Below are positions 1-7,735 of a stretch of DNA of 9,646 nt, in pieces. Within the stretch, counting starts at the first letter, position 1. Each line of letters opens with the position of its first letter. The notes below the pieces were generated by a model. It was not told the origin of the DNA and ran no database searches. It saw only the letters and a program-made list of their open reading frames with translations. Made by a program: the position numbers and the translations under genes. This DNA is from an uncultured Bacteroidota bacterium. GTDB lineage: Bacteria > Bacteroidota > Bacteroidia > Chitinophagales > Chitinophagaceae. Where the stretch lies: positions 1 through 9,646 of the forward strand of contig CAMLGR010000166.1 of NCBI GenBank assembly GCA_946479615.1, written 5' to 3'.

Positions 1-286
1 GTACCAGGAAAAGGTCTTCATTTGTCCTTTTCATCAGGTATTTTTCACGTGCATACTTTTCCAGGGTGCCAGGATCTGTTCTAAGTTGCTCTAATTCCTT
101 ACGTTCCGTAGCGATACGGGCGGTATAATAATCCTTGCTTTGTTGTAATTCCCTGAGCTGTTGAGTGCGGGTATATTGGGTAAAAATGTCGTTTTTATCA
201 ATAAATAACATGATGGCGGCAAATACGCCCAATGCGATCAGGTATTTGCTCTTGAGCCAGGCTGGTATCTGATTGATCAACTTCAT
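1..286 (-). CDS. FtsB/DivIC-like septum formation initiator protein (partial, C-terminus outside window)
   Basis: The reading frame opens with ATG at 286-284 and runs for 95 codons off the left edge. It encodes a short cytoplasmic tail, one hydrophobic segment (residues about 15-29), a charged heptad-like stretch suited to a coiled coil (about 38-70), and a segment at 78-95 with YAREKYLMKRTNEDLFLV. That layout and closing motif are typical of the FtsB/DivIC family, which bridges the divisome at the septal membrane with FtsL and FtsQ-type partners. Bacteroidota members are about 100 residues long, so only a few residues should be missing. The gene lies downstream of eno in the same orientation, and eno-ftsB linkage is well known in Proteobacteria, which supports the call. 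Here an oppositely oriented ankyrin gene and the eno terminator separate the two, so ftsB probably has its own promoter; only a weak box (TAACTTTA) was seen before the start. Confidence 0.85.
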   Translation of the reverse strand, partial: MKLINQIPAWLKSKYLIALGVFAAIMLFIDKNDIFTQYTRTQQLRELQQSKDYYTARIATERKELEQLRTDPGTLEKYAREKYLMKRTNEDLFLV

Positions 287-393
287 TACGTGATAAAGTT
301 AACAGAGAAAAATGTAAAATGTAAACTTTTGAACTTAAAATGTAATAGTTGCATGGGAATGTTCTCCACAAGAAATAATAACTTGTAAATAAG

Positions 394-834
394 ATGGAAA
401 ATATGTTCACACTTGTCGATGCGATCAACAGGAATGACAAGGCGACTGTCACCCGTTTGATCGATGAAGATCCTTCCCTTATCACTCAGAAAGATGGATC
501 AGGCGCTACAGCCCTTCACTATGCAGCCATGTGCGGCAACCGGGAAATAGTATTGTTACTGTTGGAACGGGGAGCGGCTATCAATGTGACAGATGATCAA
601 TATGGCGCTACGCCCACCGGCTGGGCTATCGAGTTGTATCGCGAACGTGGTGGTTTCCTGGCCCTCGAACTGGCCGATCTTGCCCACGCGATCCGTAGAA
701 AAGATGCTCATTGGGTAACAAGATTCGTGACCCGGTTCCCGGCGCTGAAGAATGCGATTTCCTTAAAAGGAAAACCTTTTGCTCAACTTGCTGCCGAATC
801 AGGCAATGAAGAAATAAAGAAAATCTTTCTTTAA
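394..834 (+). CDS. Small ankyrin-repeat protein
   Basis: This 146-residue protein has no signal peptide or membrane segment and is probably cytoplasmic. Ankyrin repeats fill it: a degenerate first repeat (about 5-36, LVDAINRNDKATVTRLIDED), one canonical repeat (37-69, with TALHYAAMCGNREIVLLLL), a partial third starting GATPTGWAIE (71-80), and weaker helical pairs at 92-126 and 127-146 ending GNEEIKKIF. Ankyrin arrays bind other proteins; no catalytic domain is present and the partner cannot be read from sequence. The start at 394 is preferred because the first helix begins just after it, but ATG 403 (MFTLVDA) is possible, and no clear ribosome binding site precedes either. The gene is divergent from ftsB and convergent with eno, so it is probably a single transcription unit. 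The family assignment is firm; the cellular role is unknown. Confidence 0.88.
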   Translation: MENMFTLVDAINRNDKATVTRLIDEDPSLITQKDGSGATALHYAAMCGNREIVLLLLERGAAINVTDDQYGATPTGWAIELYRERGGFLALELADLAHAIRRKDAHWVTRFVTRFPALKNAISLKGKPFAQLAAESGNEEIKKIFL

Positions 835-839
835 GTACC

Positions 840-977
840 CCGCGGTCCTCTGTGTCTACCCTGTGTAACTCTGTGGTATATGCCCTGTAGTAAGATATCA
901 GATTAAAGTATTTAGTATTTAGAACTGATGAATAGAATCTCTCCGACAAGAATTATACGCAGAGGATCACAGAGATT
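840..977. repeat. Intergenic repeat, copy 1, with inverted second arm
   Basis: This element begins six bases after the ankyrin stop codon. Its first 50 bases (840-889) match 7739-7788 at 42 of 50 positions without gaps. The shared blocks are GGTCCTCTGTGTCT and CTCTGTGGTATATGCCCTGTA. A second arm at 958-977 (CGCAGAGGATCACAGAGATT) is the reverse complement of the same CTCTGTG-type motif, so the transcript could fold back on itself. On the minus strand the core reads as degenerate tandem units like CACAGAGGA. It lies in a gap between two gene ends (ankyrin and eno) and no coding frame spans it. I recall similar ACCACAGAGG-type intergenic repeats from many bacterial genomes, but their function is not established here. 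The AT-rich centre (890-957) holds nothing recognised. Confidence 0.75.
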
Positions 978-1002
978 GAACAAGCTGTATACTGCTTAGT
1001 AT

Positions 1003-1040
1003 AAAAAAAATGAGAAAGCAGGATCCCCTGCTTTCTCATT
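1003..1040 (-). terminator. Rho-independent terminator of eno
   Basis: A perfect 14-bp inverted repeat (1009-1022 with 1027-1040; arms AATGAGAAAGCAGG and CCTGCTTTCTCATT) encloses the 4-base loop ATCC. Read on the minus strand, the hairpin starts about 20 bases after the eno stop codon and is followed by eight T residues (1010-1003), the classic intrinsic terminator form. On the plus strand no T-run follows, so it should act mainly on eno transcripts and shield ftsB and the ankyrin gene from read-through. Confidence 0.93.
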
Positions 1041-1060
1041 CCTTAGTAAGACGGTTATTA

Positions 1061-2353
<1,293 letters not shown>

Positions 2354-2422
2354 TTATTGTCTGTTTTTTATTTGAATAGTTTGGTTGCCCTATTATAAAA
2401 TATGGCTTGCAGCATCGTTGTA

Positions 2423-3349
2423 TTATTGGCTTGCCTGGCTGGTGTTGGCGGTCAGACTTCTGAAAACTTCTTCCAGGCTTTGGTTTTCGCTGTGCAAAGA
2501 AACGATATTGAGATTATTTGTGGAAGATAAATTCACGATCTGGTGACGCAGCGCTTCCGGGTCATCGGTACCTAACTGCCAGTTGTTAGCTTCCGCGCGT
2601 AATACTGTTTTTGCAGCCGGCAGATTTCTAAGAAGTGTTTCATCGATTTCTTCTTTGAAACCTACTTTCACAATATTGGATGAAGATTGTTTACGCAGGT
2701 TGACCAGTTTATCATCTGCTACGAGGTTTCCTTTATTGATAATAATAACGCGGTCGCATATCGCTTCCACTTCCTGGAGAATATGAGAAGAAAAGAGCAC
2801 TGTTTTATTTTGTCCCTGTTGTTTGATCACTTCCCTGATCTCGATGATCTGGTTGGGATCAAGTCCTGATGTCGGTTCATCGAGGATCAATACTTCCGGA
2901 TCATGAATAAGCGCGGCTGCCAATCCTACTCTTTGTTTATATCCTTTTGATAACTGACCTATTTTCTTTTTGCTTTCTATTGTGAGGCCGGTGAGTTGAA
3001 TGACCTCTTCGATACGTTGTTTTGATTTACCATTCAACTGGTGCACTTCGGCAATAAAACTTAGATATTCTCTTACATACATATCGTAATACAGAGCATT
3101 CAATTCCGGCAGGTAGCCTATTTTCTTTTTTGTTTCGAGCGGTTGTTCGGAAACATTCACACCACACACAAATGTTTCACCGCTGGTCGCCTGCAGGTAG
3201 CCGGTAATGATTTTCATCGTGGTGGATTTGCCGGCGCCATTGGGTCCGAGGAAACCCACGATCTCACCTTTATCTACTTTAAAGGAAATGCTATTAACGG
3301 CCTTTTGCTCACCGTATTCCTTCAGAAGATTTCTTACTTCAATTGACAT
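2423..3349 (-). CDS. gldA: ABC transporter ATP-binding subunit, GldA type
   Basis: This 308-residue protein is an ABC ATPase whose whole-length pattern matches GldA, the ATPase associated with GldF/GldG in Bacteroidota gliding motility. The visible elements are Walker A GPNGAGKST (35-43), the Q-loop region IGYLPELN (77-84, with Glu where many ABC proteins have Gln), signature LSKGYKQRVGLA (133-144), Walker B VLILDEP (153-159) with catalytic Glu158, D-loop SGLD (161-164) and switch His189 in SSHILQEVE. A C-terminal extension (about 220-308) resembles that of GldA and related drug- or Nod-type exporters. No permease gene is adjacent, so the partner must be encoded elsewhere. The ATG at 3349-3347 is supported by a TACGTTTG box only four bases upstream. 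The ABC ATPase call is certain; GldA rather than another paralogue of this subfamily is likely but not proven. Confidence 0.82.
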   Translation of the reverse strand: MSIEVRNLLKEYGEQKAVNSISFKVDKGEIVGFLGPNGAGKSTTMKIITGYLQATSGETFVCGVNVSEQPLETKKKIGYLPELNALYYDMYVREYLSFIAEVHQLNGKSKQRIEEVIQLTGLTIESKKKIGQLSKGYKQRVGLAAALIHDPEVLILDEPTSGLDPNQIIEIREVIKQQGQNKTVLFSSHILQEVEAICDRVIIINKGNLVADDKLVNLRKQSSSNIVKVGFKEEIDETLLRNLPAAKTVLRAEANNWQLGTDDPEALRHQIVNLSSTNNLNIVSLHSENQSLEEVFRSLTANTSQASQ

Positions 3350-3353
3350 AAGG

Positions 3354-3361
3354 CAAACGTA
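3354..3361 (-). promoter_or_regulatory. Putative -7 promoter box of gldA
   Basis: On the minus strand TACGTTTG is a full match to the Bacteroidota -7 consensus TAnnTTTG and ends four bases before the gldA ATG. No convincing TTTG-type -33 element lies 17-21 bases upstream. If used, the transcript would start at or next to the start codon, giving leaderless or nearly leaderless gldA mRNA. Confidence 0.5.
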
Positions 3362-3493
3362 CGGTAATTCCGGGAAACCGGGAGGTAACAGGCGGTCTTG
3401 CAGTCTTTCAGCCGGTGATTCTCAGTCGGAAATTGTATGACAGCGGACAGGATTGCGGGCTGATGTGCATAACAAATTTTTTAACAGGAGCGG

Positions 3494-3525
3494 CTTGGAG
3501 TAAAGGGCCGGATAAGCTATCTTTG
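3494..3525 (+). promoter_or_regulatory. Putative promoter of the small exported-protein gene
   Basis: TATCTTTG at 3518-3525 is a full match to the Bacteroidota -7 consensus TAnnTTTG. An imperfect -33 element (CTTG at 3494-3497) lies 20 bases upstream, within the usual spacing. The start codon begins at 3531, five bases after the box, so initiation near the normal distance would give a leaderless mRNA. It probably drives the 120-residue protein and possibly the downstream carbonic anhydrase operon. Confidence 0.55.
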
Positions 3526-3530
3526 TAATC

Positions 3531-3893
3531 ATGAGGCCAGTTCCAAAATCAACAAAAGCGCTGTTTGCTGTATCCAGCATCTTTATGATGCTGACACTGG
3601 CCTGGCTCACTGTAAGTCTTCCTTTTGTCAATAGCGCACGACAGTCGGCTCAAACTACAAAAACCACTTCTGCACCTGCTGACCAGGAAGACGACAACAA
3701 AAATCCTTTTGCGAGTACTACGGAAGAAAAAGCGCCGGGCAGTGGCAACACCATCGCAGAAGAATACCTCCACGATCATTATTCCTGCGAACATTATATA
3801 GCCGTCCCTTCAGCAGAATATAAAGTTGAACATGCCTCAACCTACCTCGCTTTTCACGGCGAGTTGATCTCCCCTCCACCGGATGTTTGCTAA
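3531..3893 (+). CDS. Small exported or membrane-anchored protein of unknown function, His/Cys-containing C-terminus
   Basis: This 120-residue protein is not a family I can name. Residues 1-10 are basic (R2, K6, K9) and 11-33 form a hydrophobic helix (LFAVSSIFMMLTLAWLTVSL), which suggests a signal peptide with possible cleavage after VNSA (33-36), or an uncleaved anchor. A polar, acidic linker follows (37-70, with DQEDD). The C-terminal part (71-120) contains HDHYSCEH (81-88), His101, His109 in YLAFHGELISPPPD, and a terminal Cys120. The His/Cys cluster could bind metal, but this is inference. The C-terminal wording resembles small Bacteroidota proteins I half-recall, so it is probably conserved. 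It precedes the carbonic anhydrase gene in the same direction, 224 bp away. A promoter box five bases before ATG supports this start and a leaderless transcript. Confidence 0.72.
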   Translation: MRPVPKSTKALFAVSSIFMMLTLAWLTVSLPFVNSARQSAQTTKTTSAPADQEDDNKNPFASTTEEKAPGSGNTIAEEYLHDHYSCEHYIAVPSAEYKVEHASTYLAFHGELISPPPDVC

Positions 3894-3940
3894 AACATAG
3901 TACCGGCAGTATCAATCTGGATATAAAATAGTTTTCAATG

Positions 3941-3957
3941 GACCAGTTCCACTGGTC
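3941..3957 (+). other. Short hairpin between the small exported-protein gene and carbonic anhydrase 1
   Basis: A perfect 7-bp inverted repeat (GACCAGT, loop TCC, ACTGGTC) lies 47 bases after the upstream stop codon. An AT-rich stretch with a T-run (TATTTTTTATA) follows about 10 bases later, so this is a weak terminator candidate, not a convincing one. It could equally be an operator. The rest of the gap 3894-4050 is AT-rich and shows no gene and no full-consensus promoter box. Confidence 0.3.
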
Positions 3958-4050
3958 ATCGCCTTATTATATTTTTTATACAATATAAATATCCTGTACA
4001 GCCCGGTAAGGATCTTCCGACACTACAATTTATTACACGATTCATTGCCT

Positions 4051-4092
4051 GGTACAGCCATGCTGTGCCTGTGCATGAGTGAACTCACATGC
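4051..4092 (+). promoter_or_regulatory. Structured leader before carbonic anhydrase 1
   Basis: Two consecutive hairpins can form shortly before the carbonic anhydrase start. The first pairs GGTACAGC (4051-4058) with GCTGTGCC (4062-4069) across loop CAT, 8 bp including one G-U pair. The second pairs TGAG (4076-4079) with CTCA (4084-4087) around loop TGAA, extended by GCA/TGC (4073-4075 with 4090-4092) past a 2-base bulge. No T-run follows either, so they are not terminators. A role in mRNA stability or translational control is possible, but no known riboswitch is recognised. Confidence 0.3.
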
Positions 4093-4117
4093 CTGCAATG
4101 GCAACAAAAATTTTATT

Positions 4118-4762
4118 ATGAAAACTATGTATGAAAAATTGTTTGAAGGCAACAAACAATGGGCTGAAGATATGCTGAAACGTGATCCCCTGTTTTTTGA
4201 AAAGAATGCCAAAGGACAAAAACCACCCATATTATGGATTGGCTGTTCCGATAGCCGTGTTCCTGCCAACGAGATCACCGGCACTTTACCGGGCGACATC
4301 TTCGTTCACCGCAATATTGCCAATATGGTAGTGCATACCGATATGAGTATGCTGAGCGTACTTGATTATGCTGTCAATGCATTGGGAGTAACCGATGTTA
4401 TTGTATGTGGTCACTATGGTTGTGGTGGTGTCATGGCCGCTATAGGAAATAAGCCTCTTGGACTGATCGACAACTGGCTCAGGAATATCAAGGATGTATA
4501 TCGCCTTTACGAACGCGAACTGAATGTTATAAAAAATAAAGATAAAAGAGCAGAGCGCCTGGTAGAACTGAATGTAATGGAACAGGTGTTTAATCTCACT
4601 AAAACATCGATCATTCAAAGCGCCTGGAGCAAAGGTCAAAAACTGGCGGTGCATGGTTTGGTGTATGATGTAAAAACAGGTTTACTGAATGATCTCAGTG
4701 CAACCGTATCAGATAACAGCGAACTACCTGAATTTTATCTCGTGGAAGCTGAAGCTGTTTAA
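4118..4762 (+). CDS. Beta-carbonic anhydrase 1 (Can type)
   Basis: The enzyme interconverts CO2 and bicarbonate in the cytoplasm with a Zn2+ centre. Counted from ATG 4118 it has 214 residues, close to the roughly 220 of E. coli Can. The Zn ligands are Cys43 in IGCSDSRVPA, His99 and Cys102 in CGHYGCGG, with the Asp45/Arg47 dyad. Trp40, Arg65 (VHRNIAN) and Tyr183 correspond to the residues of the non-catalytic bicarbonate site in type II beta enzymes, so bicarbonate-dependent allostery is plausible. An upstream GTG at 4079 is in frame, but its extension (NSHACNGNKNFI) has no family match and overlaps a hairpin; ATG 4118 or 4127 fits the usual MxxYEKLFEGN start. The SulP gene follows after 44 bp and NhaD after that, suggesting an operon for bicarbonate supply or pH balance. 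It is a close paralogue of the enzyme at 7844-8479. Confidence 0.95.
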   Translation: MKTMYEKLFEGNKQWAEDMLKRDPLFFEKNAKGQKPPILWIGCSDSRVPANEITGTLPGDIFVHRNIANMVVHTDMSMLSVLDYAVNALGVTDVIVCGHYGCGGVMAAIGNKPLGLIDNWLRNIKDVYRLYERELNVIKNKDKRAERLVELNVMEQVFNLTKTSIIQSAWSKGQKLAVHGLVYDVKTGLLNDLSATVSDNSELPEFYLVEAEAV

Positions 4763-4806
4763 TTTATCAACGTAAAATTCAATAAGAAATAAATAAGAGA
4801 CCGAGT

Positions 4807-6387
4807 ATGAAAAGTAGTATGTTAAAAGAGCTCAGGAGTGATCTGCCTGCCAGCATTGTTGTGTTTTTTGTGGCATTGCCACTGTGTCTTGGTATTGCAC
4901 TCGCTTCGGGCGCACCATTATTTTCCGGAATCATATCGGGGATCATTGGTGGTATTGTAGTAGGAGCAGCCAGTGGTTCAAGACTGGGTGTCAGCGGACC
5001 GGCAGCAGGATTGGCTGTCATTGTACTATCTGCTATCACTGTTACATTCAACGGTTCCTATGAAACATTTTTGCTGGCTGTGGTGCTGGCAGGTCTTATA
5101 CAGGTAATACTCGGTTTCTTACGGGCCGGTTTTATCGGTTATTTCTTTCCTTCTTCGGTGATTAAAGGAATGCTGACAGGAATAGGTCTCTTGATCATCT
5201 TAAAACAAATACCTCATGCGCTTGGCTGGGATAAAGATGTGGAAGGCGATGATGCTTTCCTGCAAGCCGATGGCGGCAATACCCTGGGATCGATCGGTAA
5301 GGCATTTGAATATGTTACACCCGGCGCTGTGTTGATTGCAGTTGTATCGCTGGGGATATTGATCTTATGGGATAAAGTGCTGAGTAAAAAGCATAAGATA
5401 TTTCAATTACTGCAGGGGCCGATCGTGGTGGTGATACTCGGTATCGTTGCCAACTATTGTTTCCAGCAGGGCATATTGAATTTCAGTTTGAAAGATGACC
5501 AGGTAGTCAGACTACCGGTACCAGATAGTGTAGCCGGGTTTTTCAGCCAATTCACTTTCCCCAATCTATCTGCCTTTGCCAATCCTGATGTATATAAGAT
5601 AGCATTTATCATTGCTATTGTAGGTAGTTTGGAAACTTTGTTAAGTGTGGAAGCTACGGATAAACTCGATCCGATGAAAGGCACTACACCTACCAATCGT
5701 GAATTGAAAGCGCAGGGATTGGGAAATATCTTTTCAGGATTGATCGGCGGATTGCCGATTACACAGGTGATCGTTCGCAGTTCGGCAAATATCACATTCG
5801 GGGCAAAGACAAAAATGTCTGCGATCATGCATGGTTTCTTTTTATTGATCAGCGCGATCTCTATTGCCGGTTTACTGAATATGATACCACTTGCGAGCCT
5901 GGCCGCTATATTATTAATGGTAGGGTATAAGCTGGCTAAACCTTCTTTGTTTATACAGATGTATAAACTGGGGTGGGAGCAATTCATTCCATTTACCATG
6001 ACTGTAGTGGCAATCCTGGCTACCGACCTGTTAAAAGGAATTACTGTTGGAATCCTGTTTGGTATTTTCTATACGTTAAGACATAGTTACCGTAATTCTC
6101 ATCACATGAAGAATGTGGTAACAACACAGGAAGGACGCAAGGTGCATCACCTGGTGCTGGCCGAAGAAGTTTCTTTTTTTAATAAGGCCAGTGTGATCAA
6201 AGCGCTGGACGCTATTCCATCCGGATCAAAAGTGATCATCGATTGTACGAATTCCAAATCCATCGCGTATGATGTGGTGGAACTGATCCAGGAATTTAAA
6301 ACGAGTGCACGATCAAAGAAAATAGCAGTGGAGACTGTCAACTTTATTGAGCCTGAGTATGCGGTTGCCCGGGACATTAAGCATTAG
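4807..6387 (+). CDS. SulP-family anion transporter with C-terminal STAS-like domain, probable bicarbonate transporter
   Basis: This 526-residue inner-membrane protein belongs to the SulP/SLC26 family. Its N-terminus (SDLPASIVVFFVALPLCLGIALASGAPLFSGI, quoted here in two parts: SDLPASIVVF, then FVALPLCLGIALASG) and the SRLGVSGPAAGLAVIV block (58-73) are the usual SulP anion-site region. Hydrophobic helices continue to about residue 424, with the conserved SLETLLSVEATDKLD (274-288) and GLGNIFSGLIGGLPITQVIV segments. Residues about 440-522 form a short STAS-like domain with KVIIDCTNSKSIAYDVVELI (475-494), probably regulatory. SulP members carry sulfate, bicarbonate (BicA) or other anions. Position between a carbonic anhydrase and a Na+/H+ antiporter favours bicarbonate, perhaps Na+-coupled, but substrate is inferred from context. 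ATG 4807 gives the normal cytoplasmic tail; a second ATG at 4819 (MLKELRSDLP) is possible. Only a weak purine-rich stretch precedes it. Confidence 0.92.
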   Translation: MKSSMLKELRSDLPASIVVFFVALPLCLGIALASGAPLFSGIISGIIGGIVVGAASGSRLGVSGPAAGLAVIVLSAITVTFNGSYETFLLAVVLAGLIQVILGFLRAGFIGYFFPSSVIKGMLTGIGLLIILKQIPHALGWDKDVEGDDAFLQADGGNTLGSIGKAFEYVTPGAVLIAVVSLGILILWDKVLSKKHKIFQLLQGPIVVVILGIVANYCFQQGILNFSLKDDQVVRLPVPDSVAGFFSQFTFPNLSAFANPDVYKIAFIIAIVGSLETLLSVEATDKLDPMKGTTPTNRELKAQGLGNIFSGLIGGLPITQVIVRSSANITFGAKTKMSAIMHGFFLLISAISIAGLLNMIPLASLAAILLMVGYKLAKPSLFIQMYKLGWEQFIPFTMTVVAILATDLLKGITVGILFGIFYTLRHSYRNSHHMKNVVTTQEGRKVHHLVLAEEVSFFNKASVIKALDAIPSGSKVIIDCTNSKSIAYDVVELIQEFKTSARSKKIAVETVNFIEPEYAVARDIKH

Positions 6388-6413
6388 CCTTTTGCTTAAT
6401 TCCCGTAACTTTC

Positions 6414-7715
6414 ATGCGGCTTGCTTATGGCAGGCCGCTGATTGTTATAGGCTTACTTATTTCCATATTATTCATCCTGGGATATGCGGCTATTGTGCTG
6501 GAACATCCGCTACGCATTAACAAAGCGGCTTCCGCATTGGTAACAGGAGTAATTTGCTGGACCGTATACGCTTTTTTTGCAGAAAGCAAAGAACTTGCTG
6601 CTGAACAATTGGGTTCTCACCTGGGTGAGGTATCGGGTATTCTTTTTTTCCTGCTCGGCGCAATGGTGATTGTGGAACTGATCGATGCGCATGATGGATT
6701 TGAGATCATTACAGAACGAATACAAACTACCAATCCAAAAAGATTGATATGGTTGATAGGATTTATTGCTTTTTTCCTGTCTGCTGTTCTTGATAATCTT
6801 ACGACTACGATCGTGATGATCTCCCTGCTTCGTAAGGTAATTCCAACTAATAAAGAACGACTGTTATTTGCCGCATTGGTCGTTATTGCTGCGAATGCCG
6901 GTGGCGCCTGGTCACCGATCGGCGATGTTACTACAACGATGTTATGGATCGGCGGGCAGATCACTCCTGTCAATATTATCATCAAATGTTTTTTACCGGG
7001 GCTTGTTTCCTTTGCTGTCCCTGTATTTTTGATAAGCCGGCAAATGAAAGGCAGCCTGGCCAGGATGGAAGAAAAAAAAGCGGAAACACCTTATTCACGA
7101 AGGGATAGCAGGATTGTATTGGCCGTTGGATTGACTGTATTGTTATTGGTTCCGGTTTTTAAAACGATTACGCACCTGCCTCCATTCATGGGTATTCTCC
7201 TGGGATTAGGTATTATGTGGATCATTACAGAAATGATACATAGCGGGAAGGACGAAGCGGAAAAAGGAATTTTGTCTGTGAATCATGCCTTGCGAAAGAT
7301 CGATACACCCAGCATTTTATTTTTTTTGGGAATACTGATCAGTATTGCTGCTTTGCAGGTAACAGGGGTATTGACAGGTGTGGCTATGTGGATGGATAGA
7401 ACGATTGGCAATGTGAATGTCATTACTATCGTTATCGGTTTTCTTTCTTCTGTGGTAGATAATGTTCCGCTGGTAGCGGCAGCGCAGGGAATGTATCCCT
7501 TACACCAGTTTCCCACGGATCATTATTTCTGGATATTTCTTGCTTATTGTGCCGGTACCGGCGGCAGCGCTTTGATCATTGGTTCGGCAGCAGGTGTGGC
7601 TGCAATGGGAATGGAGCGTATTAATTTCTTCTGGTATCTTAAAAAAATTACCTGGCTGGCTGTTCTTGGTTATCTGTCCGGCGCTGCTGTTTTTATTTTG
7701 CAGGAATATTTATGA
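6414..7715 (+). CDS. nhaD: Na+/H+ antiporter, NhaD type
   Basis: This 433-residue polytopic inner-membrane protein matches the NhaD family of the ion-transporter superfamily, which exports Na+ (or Li+) in exchange for H+, mostly at alkaline pH. Key blocks are LLGAMVIVELIDAHDGFEII (80-99), SAVLDNLTTTIVMISLLRK (123-141), NAGGAWSPIGDVTTTMLWIG (161-180), and the matching second-half motifs SVVDNVPLVAAAQ (346-358) and GTGGSALIIGSAAGVAAMG (381-399). The two DN(L/V)(T/P) motifs lie in inverted structural halves and contain the ion-binding aspartates (Asp127 and Asp349, inferred). It starts 26 bp after the SulP stop codon in the same direction, so co-transcription is likely. TAACTTTC abuts the ATG and is a near match to a -7 box, but no -33 element has proper spacing. 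Context suggests Na+ recycling for a Na+-driven bicarbonate importer or joint pH control. Confidence 0.94.
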   Translation: MRLAYGRPLIVIGLLISILFILGYAAIVLEHPLRINKAASALVTGVICWTVYAFFAESKELAAEQLGSHLGEVSGILFFLLGAMVIVELIDAHDGFEIITERIQTTNPKRLIWLIGFIAFFLSAVLDNLTTTIVMISLLRKVIPTNKERLLFAALVVIAANAGGAWSPIGDVTTTMLWIGGQITPVNIIIKCFLPGLVSFAVPVFLISRQMKGSLARMEEKKAETPYSRRDSRIVLAVGLTVLLLVPVFKTITHLPPFMGILLGLGIMWIITEMIHSGKDEAEKGILSVNHALRKIDTPSILFFLGILISIAALQVTGVLTGVAMWMDRTIGNVNVITIVIGFLSSVVDNVPLVAAAQGMYPLHQFPTDHYFWIFLAYCAGTGGSALIIGSAAGVAAMGMERINFFWYLKKITWLAVLGYLSGAAVFILQEYL

Positions 7716-7735
7716 ATATCAAACCTTAATCCATC

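Noticed and set aside
626..949. Minus-strand open frame over the ankyrin gene end and repeat copy 1
   Set aside because: It covers the repeat and antisense ankyrin codons; composition is irregular with no motif.
3368..3383. Small hairpin with a GAAA tetraloop between gldA and the divergent small gene
   Set aside because: The stem is only about six pairs with one wobble; it sits in the gldA upstream region without a T-run and may be chance in a GC-rich patch.
4079..4117. GTG start adding 13 residues to carbonic anhydrase 1
   Set aside because: The added residues fit no carbonic anhydrase N-terminus and the GTG lies within a hairpin; ATG 4118 aligns with the paralogue and with Can enzymes.
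5454..5999. 181-codon open frame on the minus strand inside the SulP gene
   Set aside because: It is opposite a well-recognised transporter, and its hydrophobicity mirrors the codon structure of membrane segments on the other strand.
6376..6400. 8-bp inverted repeat (ATTAAGCA/TGCTTAAT) at the SulP-NhaD junction
   Set aside because: It is AT-rich, has a 9-base loop and no T-run, and overlaps the SulP stop codon; too weak to call a terminator or operator.
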